A stretch of 46,612 bases of DNA from Sphaerotilus sp. (GCF_013299175.1 NZ_JAAFKF010000016.1:1-46612); one strand, 5' to 3'; positions 19,322 to 27,889 are shown, counted from the first letter of the stretch. Program-made: numbers and translations. The notes: generated from the sequence alone by a model not told the origin.

Positions 19322-21727
19322 ATGAACGCCAGCGACATCGCTCTCAACCTGGAACGCGAACTGCGGTACGCCGTGGGCACCAGCCCCGAAGCGGCCGACC
19401 ACTACGACGTGTTCCGCGCCATGAGCCTTGCGCTGCGCCAGGAGCTGGTGGACCGGGAGCGGCAGACCCGCCAGTCCCGTGCGCAGCAGCCGACCAAGCG
19501 CGTGTACTACCTGTCGATGGAATTCCTGATCGGCCAGTCGCTGATCAACAACGCGCTCAACCTCGGTTCGCACTCGGGTTGCGGCGCGGCGCTGGACAGC
19601 CTCGGGCGCAACCTCGACGAGCTGGCCGCGCACGAACCGGACGCTGCGCTGGGCAACGGCGGTCTGGGTCGGCTGGCGGCGTGTTTCATCGACTCGATGG
19701 CCACGCTGGGCATCGCGGGCACGGGCTGCGGCATCCGCTACGACTACGGCCTGTTCCGCCAGGAACTCGTCGATGGCCAGCAGCGCGAGCGCCCCGACAA
19801 CTGGAACGCCGACAGCTCGCCCTGGCTGATCGAGCGCCATGCCGAGGCCCACCAGATTCCCGTCTACGGCCACATCGAGCACCTGCAAGGCCCGGACGGC
19901 GACTACCTGCCGATGTGGATGGGCTGGACCACGGTGGTGGGCATGCCCTGCGACATGCCCATCGTCGGCCACGGCGGACACACGGTGAACACGCTGCGGC
20001 TCTACGCGGCGCGCAGCTCCGAGTCCTTCGACATGCAGATCTTCAACTCGGGCGACTTCATCAAGGCGGTCGAGCAGAAGGTGGCCTCCGAGACCATCTC
20101 CAAGGTGCTCTATCCGACGGATGCGGTCGATGCGGGCCGCGAGCTGCGGCTGGTGCAGGAGTATTTCCTGGTGGCCTGCGCGCTGCGGGATGCGCTGCGC
20201 ACCTTCGATCTGGAAGGCCATCCGATCGACGAGCTGCCCCGGTGGGTGGCGGTCCAGATGAACGACACGCACCCGGCGCTGGCGGTGGCCGAGCTGATGC
20301 GGATCCTGGTGGACGAGCGCCGCCTGCCCTGGGACGGCGCCTGGGCACTGACGACCGGCACGCTCGCCTACACCAACCACACGCTGATGCCGGAAGCCCT
20401 GGAGAAGTGGTCCGTGGCGCTGTTCGAGCGGGTGCTGCCGCGGCACCTGCAGCTCATCTACGAGATCAACCGCCGCTTCCTGGCGGTGGTGCAGGCACGC
20501 TGGCCCGGCGACGATGTGGCCGCCGCCGAGCTGTCGCTGATCGAGGAAGGCCCGCACCGCAAGGTCCGCATGGCCCACCTGGCGATCGTCGGCAGCCACT
20601 CGGTCAACGGCGTCGCGGCGCTGCACACGCAGTTGGTCAAGAGCCACCTGGTGCCGCGCTTCCACCAGCTCTGGCCCGAGAAATTCAACAACAAGACCAA
20701 CGGCGTGACCCCGCGTCGCTGGATCAACCAGGCCAATCCGGGTCTGGCCGCGCTGCTCAACGAAACGCTGGGCACGGGCTGGGTCACGGACCTCGACCAA
20801 CTGCGCGGGCTGGAGGCGCACCTGGACGACACCGCCTTCGTCGAGCGCATCGCCCGCATCAAGCACGACAACAAGCTCCGGCTGGTGCGCGAAGTCGCCA
20901 AGGGGCAGCACCGGGCGGTGGACGTGCAGACGCTGTTCGATGTGCAGAGCAAGCGGATGCACGAATACAAGCGCCAGTTGCTCAACCTGCTGCACGTCGT
21001 CCACCTCTACCTGCGCGTGGTGGAGGACGGCGCGGACATCACCCCCCGCACGCACATCTTCGCTGGCAAGGCCGCCCCCGGCTACGACATGGCCAAGCGG
21101 ATCATCCACCTGATCAACGCCGTCGCCACCACCATCGGCCGCGACCGGCGAGCCGATGGCCGGCTGTCGGTGGTGTTCGTGCCGGACTACAAGGTCTCGG
21201 TGGCCGAGTGGCTGATCCCGGCCGCCGATGTCAGCGAACAGATCTCCACCGCCGGACTCGAAGCCTCGGGCACCGGCAACATGAAGTTCGCCATGAACGG
21301 CGCGCTCACGGTGGGCACCTGGGACGGCGCCAACATCGAGATGGCCGAGCAGATCGGGCCGGAACACCTCTACATCTTCGGCCTGCGCGCCGAGGAGGTC
21401 GAAGCGCGCCAACGCCAGGGCTACCAGCCGCGCGCGCTCTACGAACAATCCCCGGCGATCCGGCGGGTGCTCGATGCGCTGGTGGATGGCCGCTTCGGGC
21501 GGCACGCGGGGCAGTTCCAGCCGATCGTGGACAGCTTGCTGTACCACGACACCTTCTTCGTGCTGGCCGACTTCGCTGCCTACGTGCAGGCCCAGGAGCG
21601 GATCTCGGCCGATTTCCGCCACCCGGCCGCCTGGCACCGCAAGGCACTGCTGAACATCGCGCGCATGGGGCAGTTTTCCAGCGACCGCACGATCCGCGAA
21701 TACGCCCGTGACATCTGGAGAGTCTGA
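19322..21727 (+). CDS. glgP: glycogen/alpha-glucan phosphorylase GlgP
   Basis: An 801-residue pyridoxal-phosphate enzyme that releases glucose-1-phosphate from alpha-1,4-glucan ends. Conserved GT35 blocks are VYYLSMEFLIGQSL, GNGGLGRLAACF, RYDYGLF, NDTHPALAVAEL, EKFNNKTNGVTPRRW and EASGTGNMKFAMNG, where K655 is the pyridoxal-phosphate lysine. Length and order are normal. The start ATG 19322 has an AGGAGA ribosome site. The frame is open far upstream but only as a shadow of glgC. The stop overlaps the next gene by one base (TGATG), implying coupling to an outer-membrane protein, which is unusual for a glycogen enzyme. Together with GlgC it can turn storage glucan into activated glucose. Confidence 0.95.
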   Translation: MNASDIALNLERELRYAVGTSPEAADHYDVFRAMSLALRQELVDRERQTRQSRAQQPTKRVYYLSMEFLIGQSLINNALNLGSHSGCGAALDSLGRNLDELAAHEPDAALGNGGLGRLAACFIDSMATLGIAGTGCGIRYDYGLFRQELVDGQQRERPDNWNADSSPWLIERHAEAHQIPVYGHIEHLQGPDGDYLPMWMGWTTVVGMPCDMPIVGHGGHTVNTLRLYAARSSESFDMQIFNSGDFIKAVEQKVASETISKVLYPTDAVDAGRELRLVQEYFLVACALRDALRTFDLEGHPIDELPRWVAVQMNDTHPALAVAELMRILVDERRLPWDGAWALTTGTLAYTNHTLMPEALEKWSVALFERVLPRHLQLIYEINRRFLAVVQARWPGDDVAAAELSLIEEGPHRKVRMAHLAIVGSHSVNGVAALHTQLVKSHLVPRFHQLWPEKFNNKTNGVTPRRWINQANPGLAALLNETLGTGWVTDLDQLRGLEAHLDDTAFVERIARIKHDNKLRLVREVAKGQHRAVDVQTLFDVQSKRMHEYKRQLLNLLHVVHLYLRVVEDGADITPRTHIFAGKAAPGYDMAKRIIHLINAVATTIGRDRRADGRLSVVFVPDYKVSVAEWLIPAADVSEQISTAGLEASGTGNMKFAMNGALTVGTWDGANIEMAEQIGPEHLYIFGLRAEEVEARQRQGYQPRALYEQSPAIRRVLDALVDGRFGRHAGQFQPIVDSLLYHDTFFVLADFAAYVQAQERISADFRHPAAWHRKALLNIARMGQFSSDRTIREYARDIWRV

Positions 21728-22644
21728 TGAAACACGTCCCGACCCTGTCCCTGCTCCGCCAACCTCTCGCCGGCTGTCTGCTGATCGGCTCGGTCCTGGT
21801 GCCGTCGATCGCCAGCGCCGAACCCGACTCGGAAAACGAGGTCTGGAAAGGCGTCTACAGCTCGTTCTCGACCCCGCTGGGCCGATTGATCGACGGCAGC
21901 GCGGAGGAAAGCCTGAGCTACCGCCTGGCGTTCGATCTGCCGGCCGACAACTCGACGCTGAACCTCGGCGGCGGGCCGGCAAAGTCCTCGACCGTCCAGT
22001 TTGGCTTGAAGTATGTGCCGCTGACCTCGTGGTTCCTCAACGTGAACCTCATGAAATACCTGCAGCCGGACATCCAGAAACCCTGGAACCCGGACTTCAC
22101 GTATTCCTTCGGGTATGACGACTGGCACCCCTACACCTTCAGCGCCCAGTATTCGAACAACGGCGGCAACCGGTTCCAGCCCGACGCCACGAAGAAGGAG
22201 CGCAGGACCGATTTCATGTCGGGCGGCCTGAACGTGTCGTTCAAGTTCCCGCTGCCGAAGTTGCTGCATCCGCTGCTGGCGCTGGACGAGGAGGACGCCG
22301 TCGGCTGCTCGGTCGGCCTGAACGTGTCGCCCCATTACACCGACCTCGCCACCAACAGCGTCCAGAACAACAAGAAAACCATGACCCTGGGCTGCAAGTA
22401 TGCGTTGCCCAGCAACTGGTATTTCAATTTCAGTTTGGCCAAGTTTGTGTCGAAAGAACAGCAGCAGCCCTGGGACGGCGATTTCACCTACGGGTTCGGA
22501 TACTTCGACTGGCACCCCGGGAGCTGGAGTTTTCAGTACAACAACTATTCCGGCAACCGGTTCCCGTGGCACACGAAAGTCCCTGGCACCGGTCGATTCA
22601 AGGATGGATCGTTCACGCTGAGCACCAGCGGCAACTGGCTCTGA
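21727..22644 (+). CDS. outer-membrane beta-barrel-like protein with internal duplication
   Basis: A 305-residue protein I do not recognise as a named family. Residues 1-31 are a signal peptide ending ASA. The mature part is rich in Trp, Tyr, Phe and Asn in alternating, strand-like patterns and ends in a C-terminal strand closing with NWL, compatible with a small outer-membrane barrel. Two halves are repeated: residues 88-150 and 217-279 align without gaps at roughly 30 of 63 identities, sharing PW, DFTY-FGY-DWHP and GNRF. Translation is coupled to glgP (TGATG). Within this cluster an outer-membrane passage or anchoring role for a glycan is plausible but unproven. Confidence 0.7.
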   Translation: MKHVPTLSLLRQPLAGCLLIGSVLVPSIASAEPDSENEVWKGVYSSFSTPLGRLIDGSAEESLSYRLAFDLPADNSTLNLGGGPAKSSTVQFGLKYVPLTSWFLNVNLMKYLQPDIQKPWNPDFTYSFGYDDWHPYTFSAQYSNNGGNRFQPDATKKERRTDFMSGGLNVSFKFPLPKLLHPLLALDEEDAVGCSVGLNVSPHYTDLATNSVQNNKKTMTLGCKYALPSNWYFNFSLAKFVSKEQQQPWDGDFTYGFGYFDWHPGSWSFQYNNYSGNRFPWHTKVPGTGRFKDGSFTLSTSGNWL

Positions 22645-22677
22645 CACCGACACCGACACCACACCGATACCGACATT
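22643..22677 (+). repeat. hexanucleotide repeat array (GACACC) before the PP2C gene
   Basis: Three exact GACACC units (22643-22660) are followed by degenerate copies (ACACC, GATACC, GACATT), beginning in the stop codon of the barrel-protein gene and ending five bases before the ATG at 22682. The array fills the position where a Shine-Dalgarno sequence would lie; none is visible. Confidence 0.6.
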
Positions 22678-22681
22678 GACT

Positions 22682-23929
22682 ATGCAACTCGCCGATACCA
22701 GCCCCCTGCGCATCCTCGTGGTCGATGACCAGGACATGCAGCGGCTCATCGTCCGGCGCAAGGTGGAAAAGCTCGGCCACCAGGTCGTGGAGGCACGCGA
22801 CGGTCTGGCCGCCCTGCAGACCCTGGCCGAGCAGCCGGTGGACATGGTGATCAGCGACTGGGTGATGGACGGCATGGACGGCACCCAGCTCTGCCGCACG
22901 CTGCGCAGCCGCACCGATCTGCCCTATGTCTACTTCATCCTCATGTCCAGCCGCGATGCGCGGGAGGATCTGCTGGCGGGGCTGTCGGCCGGGGCGGACG
23001 ATTTCCTGCGCAAGCCGCTGGACTTCGACGAGATGGCGGTGCGCATCCGTGGCGGGCAGCGCCTGCTCGAACTGCAGAGTTCGTTGAACGTGCGCAACCG
23101 GCAGCTCCACGACGCGCTGGCCCACATCAACGCCGACATCCACGCCGCGGGCGAGTTCCAGAAAGCCATGCTGCCCCGCGCCGCGCTCGACTCGCAGCGC
23201 AGCCGCATGGCGTGGCTGTTCCTGCCGTCCTCGCGCGTGTCGGGCGACGCCATCAACGGGTTCCGCCTGGACGAGTCCCACATCGGTTTCTACAACGTCG
23301 ATGTGGCCGGCCACGGGGTCGCCGCCGCGATGGTGGGCATGCTGATGACGCAGAGTCTGGATCCGCGCTCCAGCGGGTGCGTGCTGCGCCGTCCCGGACC
23401 CGACGGCCAGACGCAGATCACCCCTCCGGCCCAGGCGCTGGTCGCCCTCAACCGCCAGATGACCAGCCTGGAGCTGGGGTCGAACTACCTGACCTGCATC
23501 TACGGCGTGCTGGACGAGCGCACGGGCGAGACCGTGATGGTGCGCGCCGGCCACACGGTGCCGGTGATCGTCCGCGCCGATGGCACGACCGAGATCCTCG
23601 ACGAGGAAGGCGACATGCCGGTGGGCCTGTTCGACTTCGCCGATTACCACCACCTGCACTGCCGGCTCGCGCCGGGCGACCGCCTGTGCCTGTACTCGGA
23701 CGGGGTGACGGAATGCGAGTCGCCCGCGGAAGTCGAGTACGGCGTCGAGCGGCTGGCGGCCTTCCTCTCGGCGCACCAGCACGACCCGCTGGACGCGCTG
23801 GTCCACGCCTTCCGCGAGGCAATGCGCCAGTGGAGCGGCAGTGACAGCGATGCCTTCAAGGACGACGTGTCGATGCTCCTCATCGAACGCACCCATGCCT
23901 ACGGTGCCGGCCCGACGCCGGCTGTGTGA
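22682..23929 (+). CDS. response regulator with PP2C (SpoIIE/RsbU-type) phosphatase domain
   Basis: A 415-residue cytoplasmic signalling protein. A receiver domain (about 9-125) has the acidic pocket D15/D16, phospho-acceptor D59 (VISDWVMDG) and K111. After a helical linker (125-165) comes a PPM-type phosphatase (about 175-403) with metal-site motifs VSGDAIN, DVAGHGVAAAM, LYSDGVTE and KDDVSML. Such proteins dephosphorylate a STAS-domain antagonist when switched on by phosphorylation. The target is very probably the STAS protein 21 bases downstream. The hybrid kinase at 36.6 kb is a possible phosphate source. Start ATG 22682 lacks a Shine-Dalgarno sequence; TTG 22676 is an alternative. Confidence 0.92.
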   Translation: MQLADTSPLRILVVDDQDMQRLIVRRKVEKLGHQVVEARDGLAALQTLAEQPVDMVISDWVMDGMDGTQLCRTLRSRTDLPYVYFILMSSRDAREDLLAGLSAGADDFLRKPLDFDEMAVRIRGGQRLLELQSSLNVRNRQLHDALAHINADIHAAGEFQKAMLPRAALDSQRSRMAWLFLPSSRVSGDAINGFRLDESHIGFYNVDVAGHGVAAAMVGMLMTQSLDPRSSGCVLRRPGPDGQTQITPPAQALVALNRQMTSLELGSNYLTCIYGVLDERTGETVMVRAGHTVPVIVRADGTTEILDEEGDMPVGLFDFADYHHLHCRLAPGDRLCLYSDGVTECESPAEVEYGVERLAAFLSAHQHDPLDALVHAFREAMRQWSGSDSDAFKDDVSMLLIERTHAYGAGPTPAV

Positions 23930-23950
23930 TCCCCGACTGGAGACCTTCTC

Positions 23951-24271
23951 ATGCAACTCGACATTTCCCACTCTGGCGCCGACACGCTCGTGGCCGTCCA
24001 CACGACCCGCCTGGATGCCTCGTTCGCGCCGCAGTTCAAGGCCGACATGATGGAGATCGTCAATGCCGGCGCGCGCCGCATCGTGCTCGACATGAGCGCG
24101 GTCAAGCTGATCGACTCCAGTGGCCTGGGCACGCTGGTGTCCATCCTCAAGGCGCTCAACGGCCAGGGCAGCATCGTCATCCGGGGGGCTTCGCCGACCG
24201 TGCTGGGCCTGTTCAAGCTGACCCGCATGGACCGCGTCTTCACGATCGAGCCGGCAGCCGCCACCGCCTGA
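23951..24271 (+). CDS. STAS-domain anti-anti-sigma-factor-like protein
   Basis: A 106-residue single-domain protein of the SpoIIAA/RsbV type. The phosphorylation loop reads VKLIDSSGLGTLVSIL; by comparison with SpoIIAA the second serine, S57, would be phosphorylated by an RsbW-like kinase and dephosphorylated by the PP2C protein encoded just upstream. In the unphosphorylated form such proteins bind the kinase and free its target, or act directly on an enzyme. No sigma-factor gene is present in this window, so the output may be a sigma factor encoded elsewhere or a protein of the polysaccharide machinery itself. Confidence 0.92.
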   Translation: MQLDISHSGADTLVAVHTTRLDASFAPQFKADMMEIVNAGARRIVLDMSAVKLIDSSGLGTLVSILKALNGQGSIVIRGASPTVLGLFKLTRMDRVFTIEPAAATA

Positions 24272-24306
24272 TCCGCGCACGCCCCAGCCCTACCGGAGTT
24301 TTCGCC

Positions 24307-25473
24307 ATGAAAGCCATGATTCTCGCTGCCGGCAAGGGCACGCGCGTGCGTCCGCTGACGAACGTGCTACCCAAACCGATGATCCCGCTGATCCGCAAGC
24401 CGATCATGGAGGCGATCATCGACCACCTGCACCGGCACGCCTTCGACGAGATCTACATCAACACCAGCTACCTGTCGCACGCGATCGAGGACTACTTCCG
24501 GGACGGCGACCGGTTCGGCGTGTCGATCGCCTACTCCTACGAGGGCAAGCTGGTGGACGGCGAGTTCCTGGACCAACCGCTGGGTTCGGCTGGCGGAATG
24601 CGCCGCATCCAGGACCACTGCGGCTTCTTCGACGACACGTTTGCCGTGCTGTGCGGGGACGCGCTGATCGACGTGGACCTCACCGAGGTGCTGCGCTTTC
24701 ACCGGGCCAGCGGCGCAATCGCCACGATCGTGACCAAGCCGGTGCCGCGCGAGGAGGTCAGCAAGTACGGGGTCGTCGTGACCGACACGCAAGGCCGCGT
24801 GCTGCGCTTCCAGGAAAAACCCAAGGTGGCCGAGGCGGCGTCGAACACGATCAACACCGGCATCTACCTGTTCGAGCCGCGGGTCTTCGACCACATCCCC
24901 GCTGGCACCGAATACGACATCGGCTCGCAGCTCTTCCCGCGCCTGATCGCCGCGGGCGAGAAGGTGTGCGCCATCAGCCTGCCCTTCGAGTGGGTGGACA
25001 TCGGCTGCGTACACGACTTCTGGAACGCCACGCGCCTGATCCTGGAGGGCCGCGTGCAGGGCCTGAAGGTGCCGGGCCGCGAAATCCGGCCGGGCGTGTT
25101 CGCCGGACTGGGCGTGACGATCGCCGCGGACGCCACGATCCAGGGGCCGGTCTACCTGGGCAGCGGCACCCGGATCGGCGCGGGCGTCCACATCGAGGGG
25201 CCGGCCATGATCGGCGCCAACTGCGTGCTGCAGGCCGGTGTACGCATCCGCGGCGGCATCCTGGGCGACTACACCCGCGTCACCGAGGGCGCGCTGCTCG
25301 ACGAGCGCATCGTCTTTGCCGGCAAGTTCATCGAGCCGAGCGGGCAGGCGGTGGACCTGGTCGATACCGACATGCGCTGGGTGCTGGGCGATGCCCGCAC
25401 GCCCTCCGCCGAACACCCCGCGCACGCCGATCTGCGCACGGCCATGTACGAGGCGGCGCTCGCCGCAGGTTGA
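24307..25473 (+). CDS. sugar-1-phosphate nucleotidyltransferase (NDP-hexose synthase)
   Basis: A 388-residue cytoplasmic enzyme that couples a hexose-1-phosphate to an NTP. The N-terminal GT-A-like domain (1-240) has the signature AAGKGTRVRPLT (7-18), KPMIPLIRKP, the metal-binding CGD (116-118) and EKP (170-172). A left-handed beta-helix with hexapeptide character follows (about 265-335), as in mannose-1-phosphate guanylyltransferase and related glucose-1-phosphate enzymes. The nucleotide and sugar cannot be decided from the sequence. It sits between the STAS and HATPase genes and before the GT2 gene, so it likely makes the activated sugar polymerised by the GT2. Its stop directly abuts the next start. 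Confidence 0.88.
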   Translation: MKAMILAAGKGTRVRPLTNVLPKPMIPLIRKPIMEAIIDHLHRHAFDEIYINTSYLSHAIEDYFRDGDRFGVSIAYSYEGKLVDGEFLDQPLGSAGGMRRIQDHCGFFDDTFAVLCGDALIDVDLTEVLRFHRASGAIATIVTKPVPREEVSKYGVVVTDTQGRVLRFQEKPKVAEAASNTINTGIYLFEPRVFDHIPAGTEYDIGSQLFPRLIAAGEKVCAISLPFEWVDIGCVHDFWNATRLILEGRVQGLKVPGREIRPGVFAGLGVTIAADATIQGPVYLGSGTRIGAGVHIEGPAMIGANCVLQAGVRIRGGILGDYTRVTEGALLDERIVFAGKFIEPSGQAVDLVDTDMRWVLGDARTPSAEHPAHADLRTAMYEAALAAG

Positions 25474-25950
25474 ATGCAGCACAGCACACCGACCCCAACC
25501 CCACACGGCCACACGTTCCTGGACGCCGACATCCCCGCGACGCTGGACGATGTCTCGCGGCTGTGTGCCGAGCTGAACGCCCTGGCCATCGCACGCGGGG
25601 GCGTCACCTGGGCGGCCGAAATCGACCTGGGCATGACCGAAGTGCTGACCAACGTGGTCCGGCACGGCTACGGGGACAACGGGCGGGGCCGCATTGCCAT
25701 GACCTGCCAGGCCACGGCGGCGCAGTGGCACTTGTCCGTCCACGACCAGGGCAGCCCGATCCCGACCGACCTGCTCGCCCAGGCCGATGGATCGGTGTTC
25801 GATTTCGACCCGGACGACCTCGACAACATCCCCGAAGGGGGCATGGGTCTGGCGCTCATCCGGGGCTGCTTCGACCAGCTCGACTACGTGGCCAACGGCA
25901 CAGGCAACCACCTGCACCTCGTCAAGGACATCCCGCCCTCCACGGACTGA
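25474..25950 (+). CDS. RsbW-like anti-sigma-type ATPase/kinase (HATPase_c_2)
   Basis: A 158-residue GHKL-fold protein. The N box reads EVLTNVVRHGY (E56, N60, H64), the G1 box VHDQGSPI (D91, G93), and the G2-like box EGGMGLALI (121-129). This is the serine/threonine kinase half of partner-switching modules: it phosphorylates a STAS protein and sequesters a target. The start ATG 25474 follows the nucleotidyltransferase stop without a gap. Its STAS partner is encoded two genes upstream, with a sugar nucleotidyltransferase between them, an arrangement that ties control to glycan synthesis. Confidence 0.9.
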   Translation: MQHSTPTPTPHGHTFLDADIPATLDDVSRLCAELNALAIARGGVTWAAEIDLGMTEVLTNVVRHGYGDNGRGRIAMTCQATAAQWHLSVHDQGSPIPTDLLAQADGSVFDFDPDDLDNIPEGGMGLALIRGCFDQLDYVANGTGNHLHLVKDIPPSTD

Positions 25951-26014
25951 AGCTCTGCGGCGGACCCGCCCGCCCGCCGGCCACCACGCATCCCGCCCCT
26001 ACCCGAGAACCATC

Positions 26015-27889
26015 ATGGCGTTTTACTTCGAACCCTTCGAAAGCCGCAAGCCGCCCGAGCCTGTGCCGTATCGACCGGGCATCGAGCTGGTCTGGCAATT
26101 CCTGGCGGTGATCGCGCTGGTGTTCGGCGCCAGCTACATCCACTGGCGCTGGAGCGTCTCGCTGAATGCGGACGCGCTGTGGTTCGCCGTGCCGCTGGCG
26201 GTGGCCGAGACGCTGGCCTACATCGGTCTGATCCTGTTCACGGTCAACCTCTGGCAGACGCGCGACTACCCGATGCGCCCGGCGCCGGACAGCATCCGCC
26301 AGTGCGTGGACCAGGAGGAGATGCCGGAGCGCCCGGTCTCGGTGGACGTGTTCATCACGACCTACAACGAGGACGAGGAGCTGGTGCGGCTGACCATCCG
26401 GGATGCCAAGGCGGTGCGCTATCCGCACCCGATCGACCTGCGTATCCATGTGCTCGACGACGGTCGGCGCGACACGATGCGCGCCATCTGCGACCACGAG
26501 CAGGTCCGGTACATCAGCCGCACCAACAACGTCGGCTTCAAGGCCGGCAACCTGCGCAACGCCATGGAGCAGACGGGGGGCGATTTCATCGTCATCTGCG
26601 ACTCCGACACCCGACTCTTCCCGAGCATCCTGGAAAACACGCTGGGCTACTTCCGCGATCCGGACGTGGCCTGGGTGCAGACGCCGCAGTGGTTCTTCGA
26701 CCTGCCGCAGGGCCGCCCGCTGCCCGACTGGCTGGCGCGGCACGTCGGCACGCCAGGGCGCTGGCTCGGCCGGCTGGTGGAGGGTGTGGCCGGGCCGGTC
26801 CACATCGGCCGCGACCCCTTCGTGAGCGAGCCGCAGATGTTCTACGACATCATCATGCGCCGGCGCAACGCGGCCAATGCGGCGTTCTGCTGCGGCGCAG
26901 CGAGCATCCACCGGCGCGAAGCGGTGATGCAGGCGGCGCTGCGGGCCTACGCCAGCGCCATCGACAGCGAGGTCAAGCGCCTGTCGGTGGACATCCAGGA
27001 CCACCAGACCCGCGAGGACTTCCAGGACGCGCTGCGCGGCCAGATGGTGCTGGAAACCGAGTTCACGCCCTACAAGTTCCACGTCTCCGAGGACATCTAC
27101 ACCTCGATCGTGCTGCACAACGACCCGGAGCGGCGCTGGAAATCGGTCATGCACCCGCGCATCGAGTCGAAGATGCTGTCGCCGCAGGATCTGCTGTCCT
27201 GGGCCGTCCAGCGGTTCAAGTACGCCGGCGGCACGCTGGACATCATGCTGCACGACAACCCGCTGTTCAAAGGCCGCATGACGCCGCTGCAGCGCGTGAT
27301 GTACCTGAGCACGTTCTGGTCCTACCTGGGCTGCGTGTGGAACATCGTGTTCCTGGTGGCCCCGATCGTCGCCATGTTCACGTCGGTGTCGCCGGTGGCG
27401 GCCTACTCCAACGACTTCTACGCCCACTTCCTGCCCTTCATCCTGCTGTCCGAGCTGGCCTTCATGTTCGGCACCTGGGGCACCAATGCCTGGGACGGCA
27501 AGGCGTCCTACCTGTCGTTCTTCTCCATCAATTTCCGCGCCTTGTGGACGGTGCTCAAGGGGGAAAAGGTCAAGTTTCCCGTGACCCCGAAAGACCGGCA
27601 GGAGGGCAGTTTTCTCCACCTGGTGACCCCCCAGATCACGGTCGTGGCGCTGACGCTTCTGGGCATCGTTTACAGCGCATATCGCGTCTTCGGCGCAGGG
27701 CGGCTGGACGAGACTCCGAGCTTCATCGTGAACACCTTCTGGGGACTGAACAACGTCATGTGCATGTTGCCCATGATCCGCGCCGCCCTGTGGAAGCCTG
27801 AGGACGAACCGCAGGAAGCCCCGCAGTCCGACACCCCGACCGACGCCGGACGCACCCGACCCGCACCGGTCCTCGTCGCGCCACAGTGA
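26015..27889 (+). CDS. cellulose-synthase-like membrane glycosyltransferase (GT2)
   Basis: A 624-residue inner-membrane processive-type glycosyltransferase. Two membrane helices (about 26-44 and 56-79) precede the GT-A domain, with nucleotide-site DDG (148-150), metal-binding DSD (196-198), QTPQWF (222-227), FCCG (291-294) and a general-base motif SED (358-360) in place of TED. The product-side QxxRW motif reads QRFKY (399-403). Four or more C-terminal helices follow (about 425-455, 468-488, 535-558, 570-590). There is no PilZ domain. Compared with BcsA, about 70 residues are inserted before FCCG. It probably polymerises and translocates a beta-glycan; the sugar is unknown. ATG 26015 fits the family start. 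Confidence 0.88.
   Translation: MAFYFEPFESRKPPEPVPYRPGIELVWQFLAVIALVFGASYIHWRWSVSLNADALWFAVPLAVAETLAYIGLILFTVNLWQTRDYPMRPAPDSIRQCVDQEEMPERPVSVDVFITTYNEDEELVRLTIRDAKAVRYPHPIDLRIHVLDDGRRDTMRAICDHEQVRYISRTNNVGFKAGNLRNAMEQTGGDFIVICDSDTRLFPSILENTLGYFRDPDVAWVQTPQWFFDLPQGRPLPDWLARHVGTPGRWLGRLVEGVAGPVHIGRDPFVSEPQMFYDIIMRRRNAANAAFCCGAASIHRREAVMQAALRAYASAIDSEVKRLSVDIQDHQTREDFQDALRGQMVLETEFTPYKFHVSEDIYTSIVLHNDPERRWKSVMHPRIESKMLSPQDLLSWAVQRFKYAGGTLDIMLHDNPLFKGRMTPLQRVMYLSTFWSYLGCVWNIVFLVAPIVAMFTSVSPVAAYSNDFYAHFLPFILLSELAFMFGTWGTNAWDGKASYLSFFSINFRALWTVLKGEKVKFPVTPKDRQEGSFLHLVTPQITVVALTLLGIVYSAYRVFGAGRLDETPSFIVNTFWGLNNVMCMLPMIRAALWKPEDEPQEAPQSDTPTDAGRTRPAPVLVAPQ

Noticed and set aside
17943-21727. Reading glgC-glgP as a glycogen operon
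   Set aside because: glgA, glgB and glgX are absent and the flanking genes are envelope and regulatory genes.
18911-21982. Long minus-strand open frame opposite glgC/glgP
   Set aside because: Antisense to two textbook enzymes; no recognisable domain.
22643-22677. CRISPR-like array
   Set aside because: Units are six bases with no spacers; it is a simple sequence repeat. No CRISPR array or cas gene was seen anywhere in the window.
24307-25473. GlmU for the nucleotidyltransferase
   Set aside because: At 388 residues it has only a short beta-helix and lacks the acetyltransferase features of GlmU; a hexose-1-phosphate nucleotidyltransferase fits better.
13805-27889. Reading the locus as a bcs cellulose operon
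   Set aside because: No BcsB, BcsC, BcsZ (GH8) or PilZ; the GT2 has altered TED and QxxRW motifs and a different neighbourhood.
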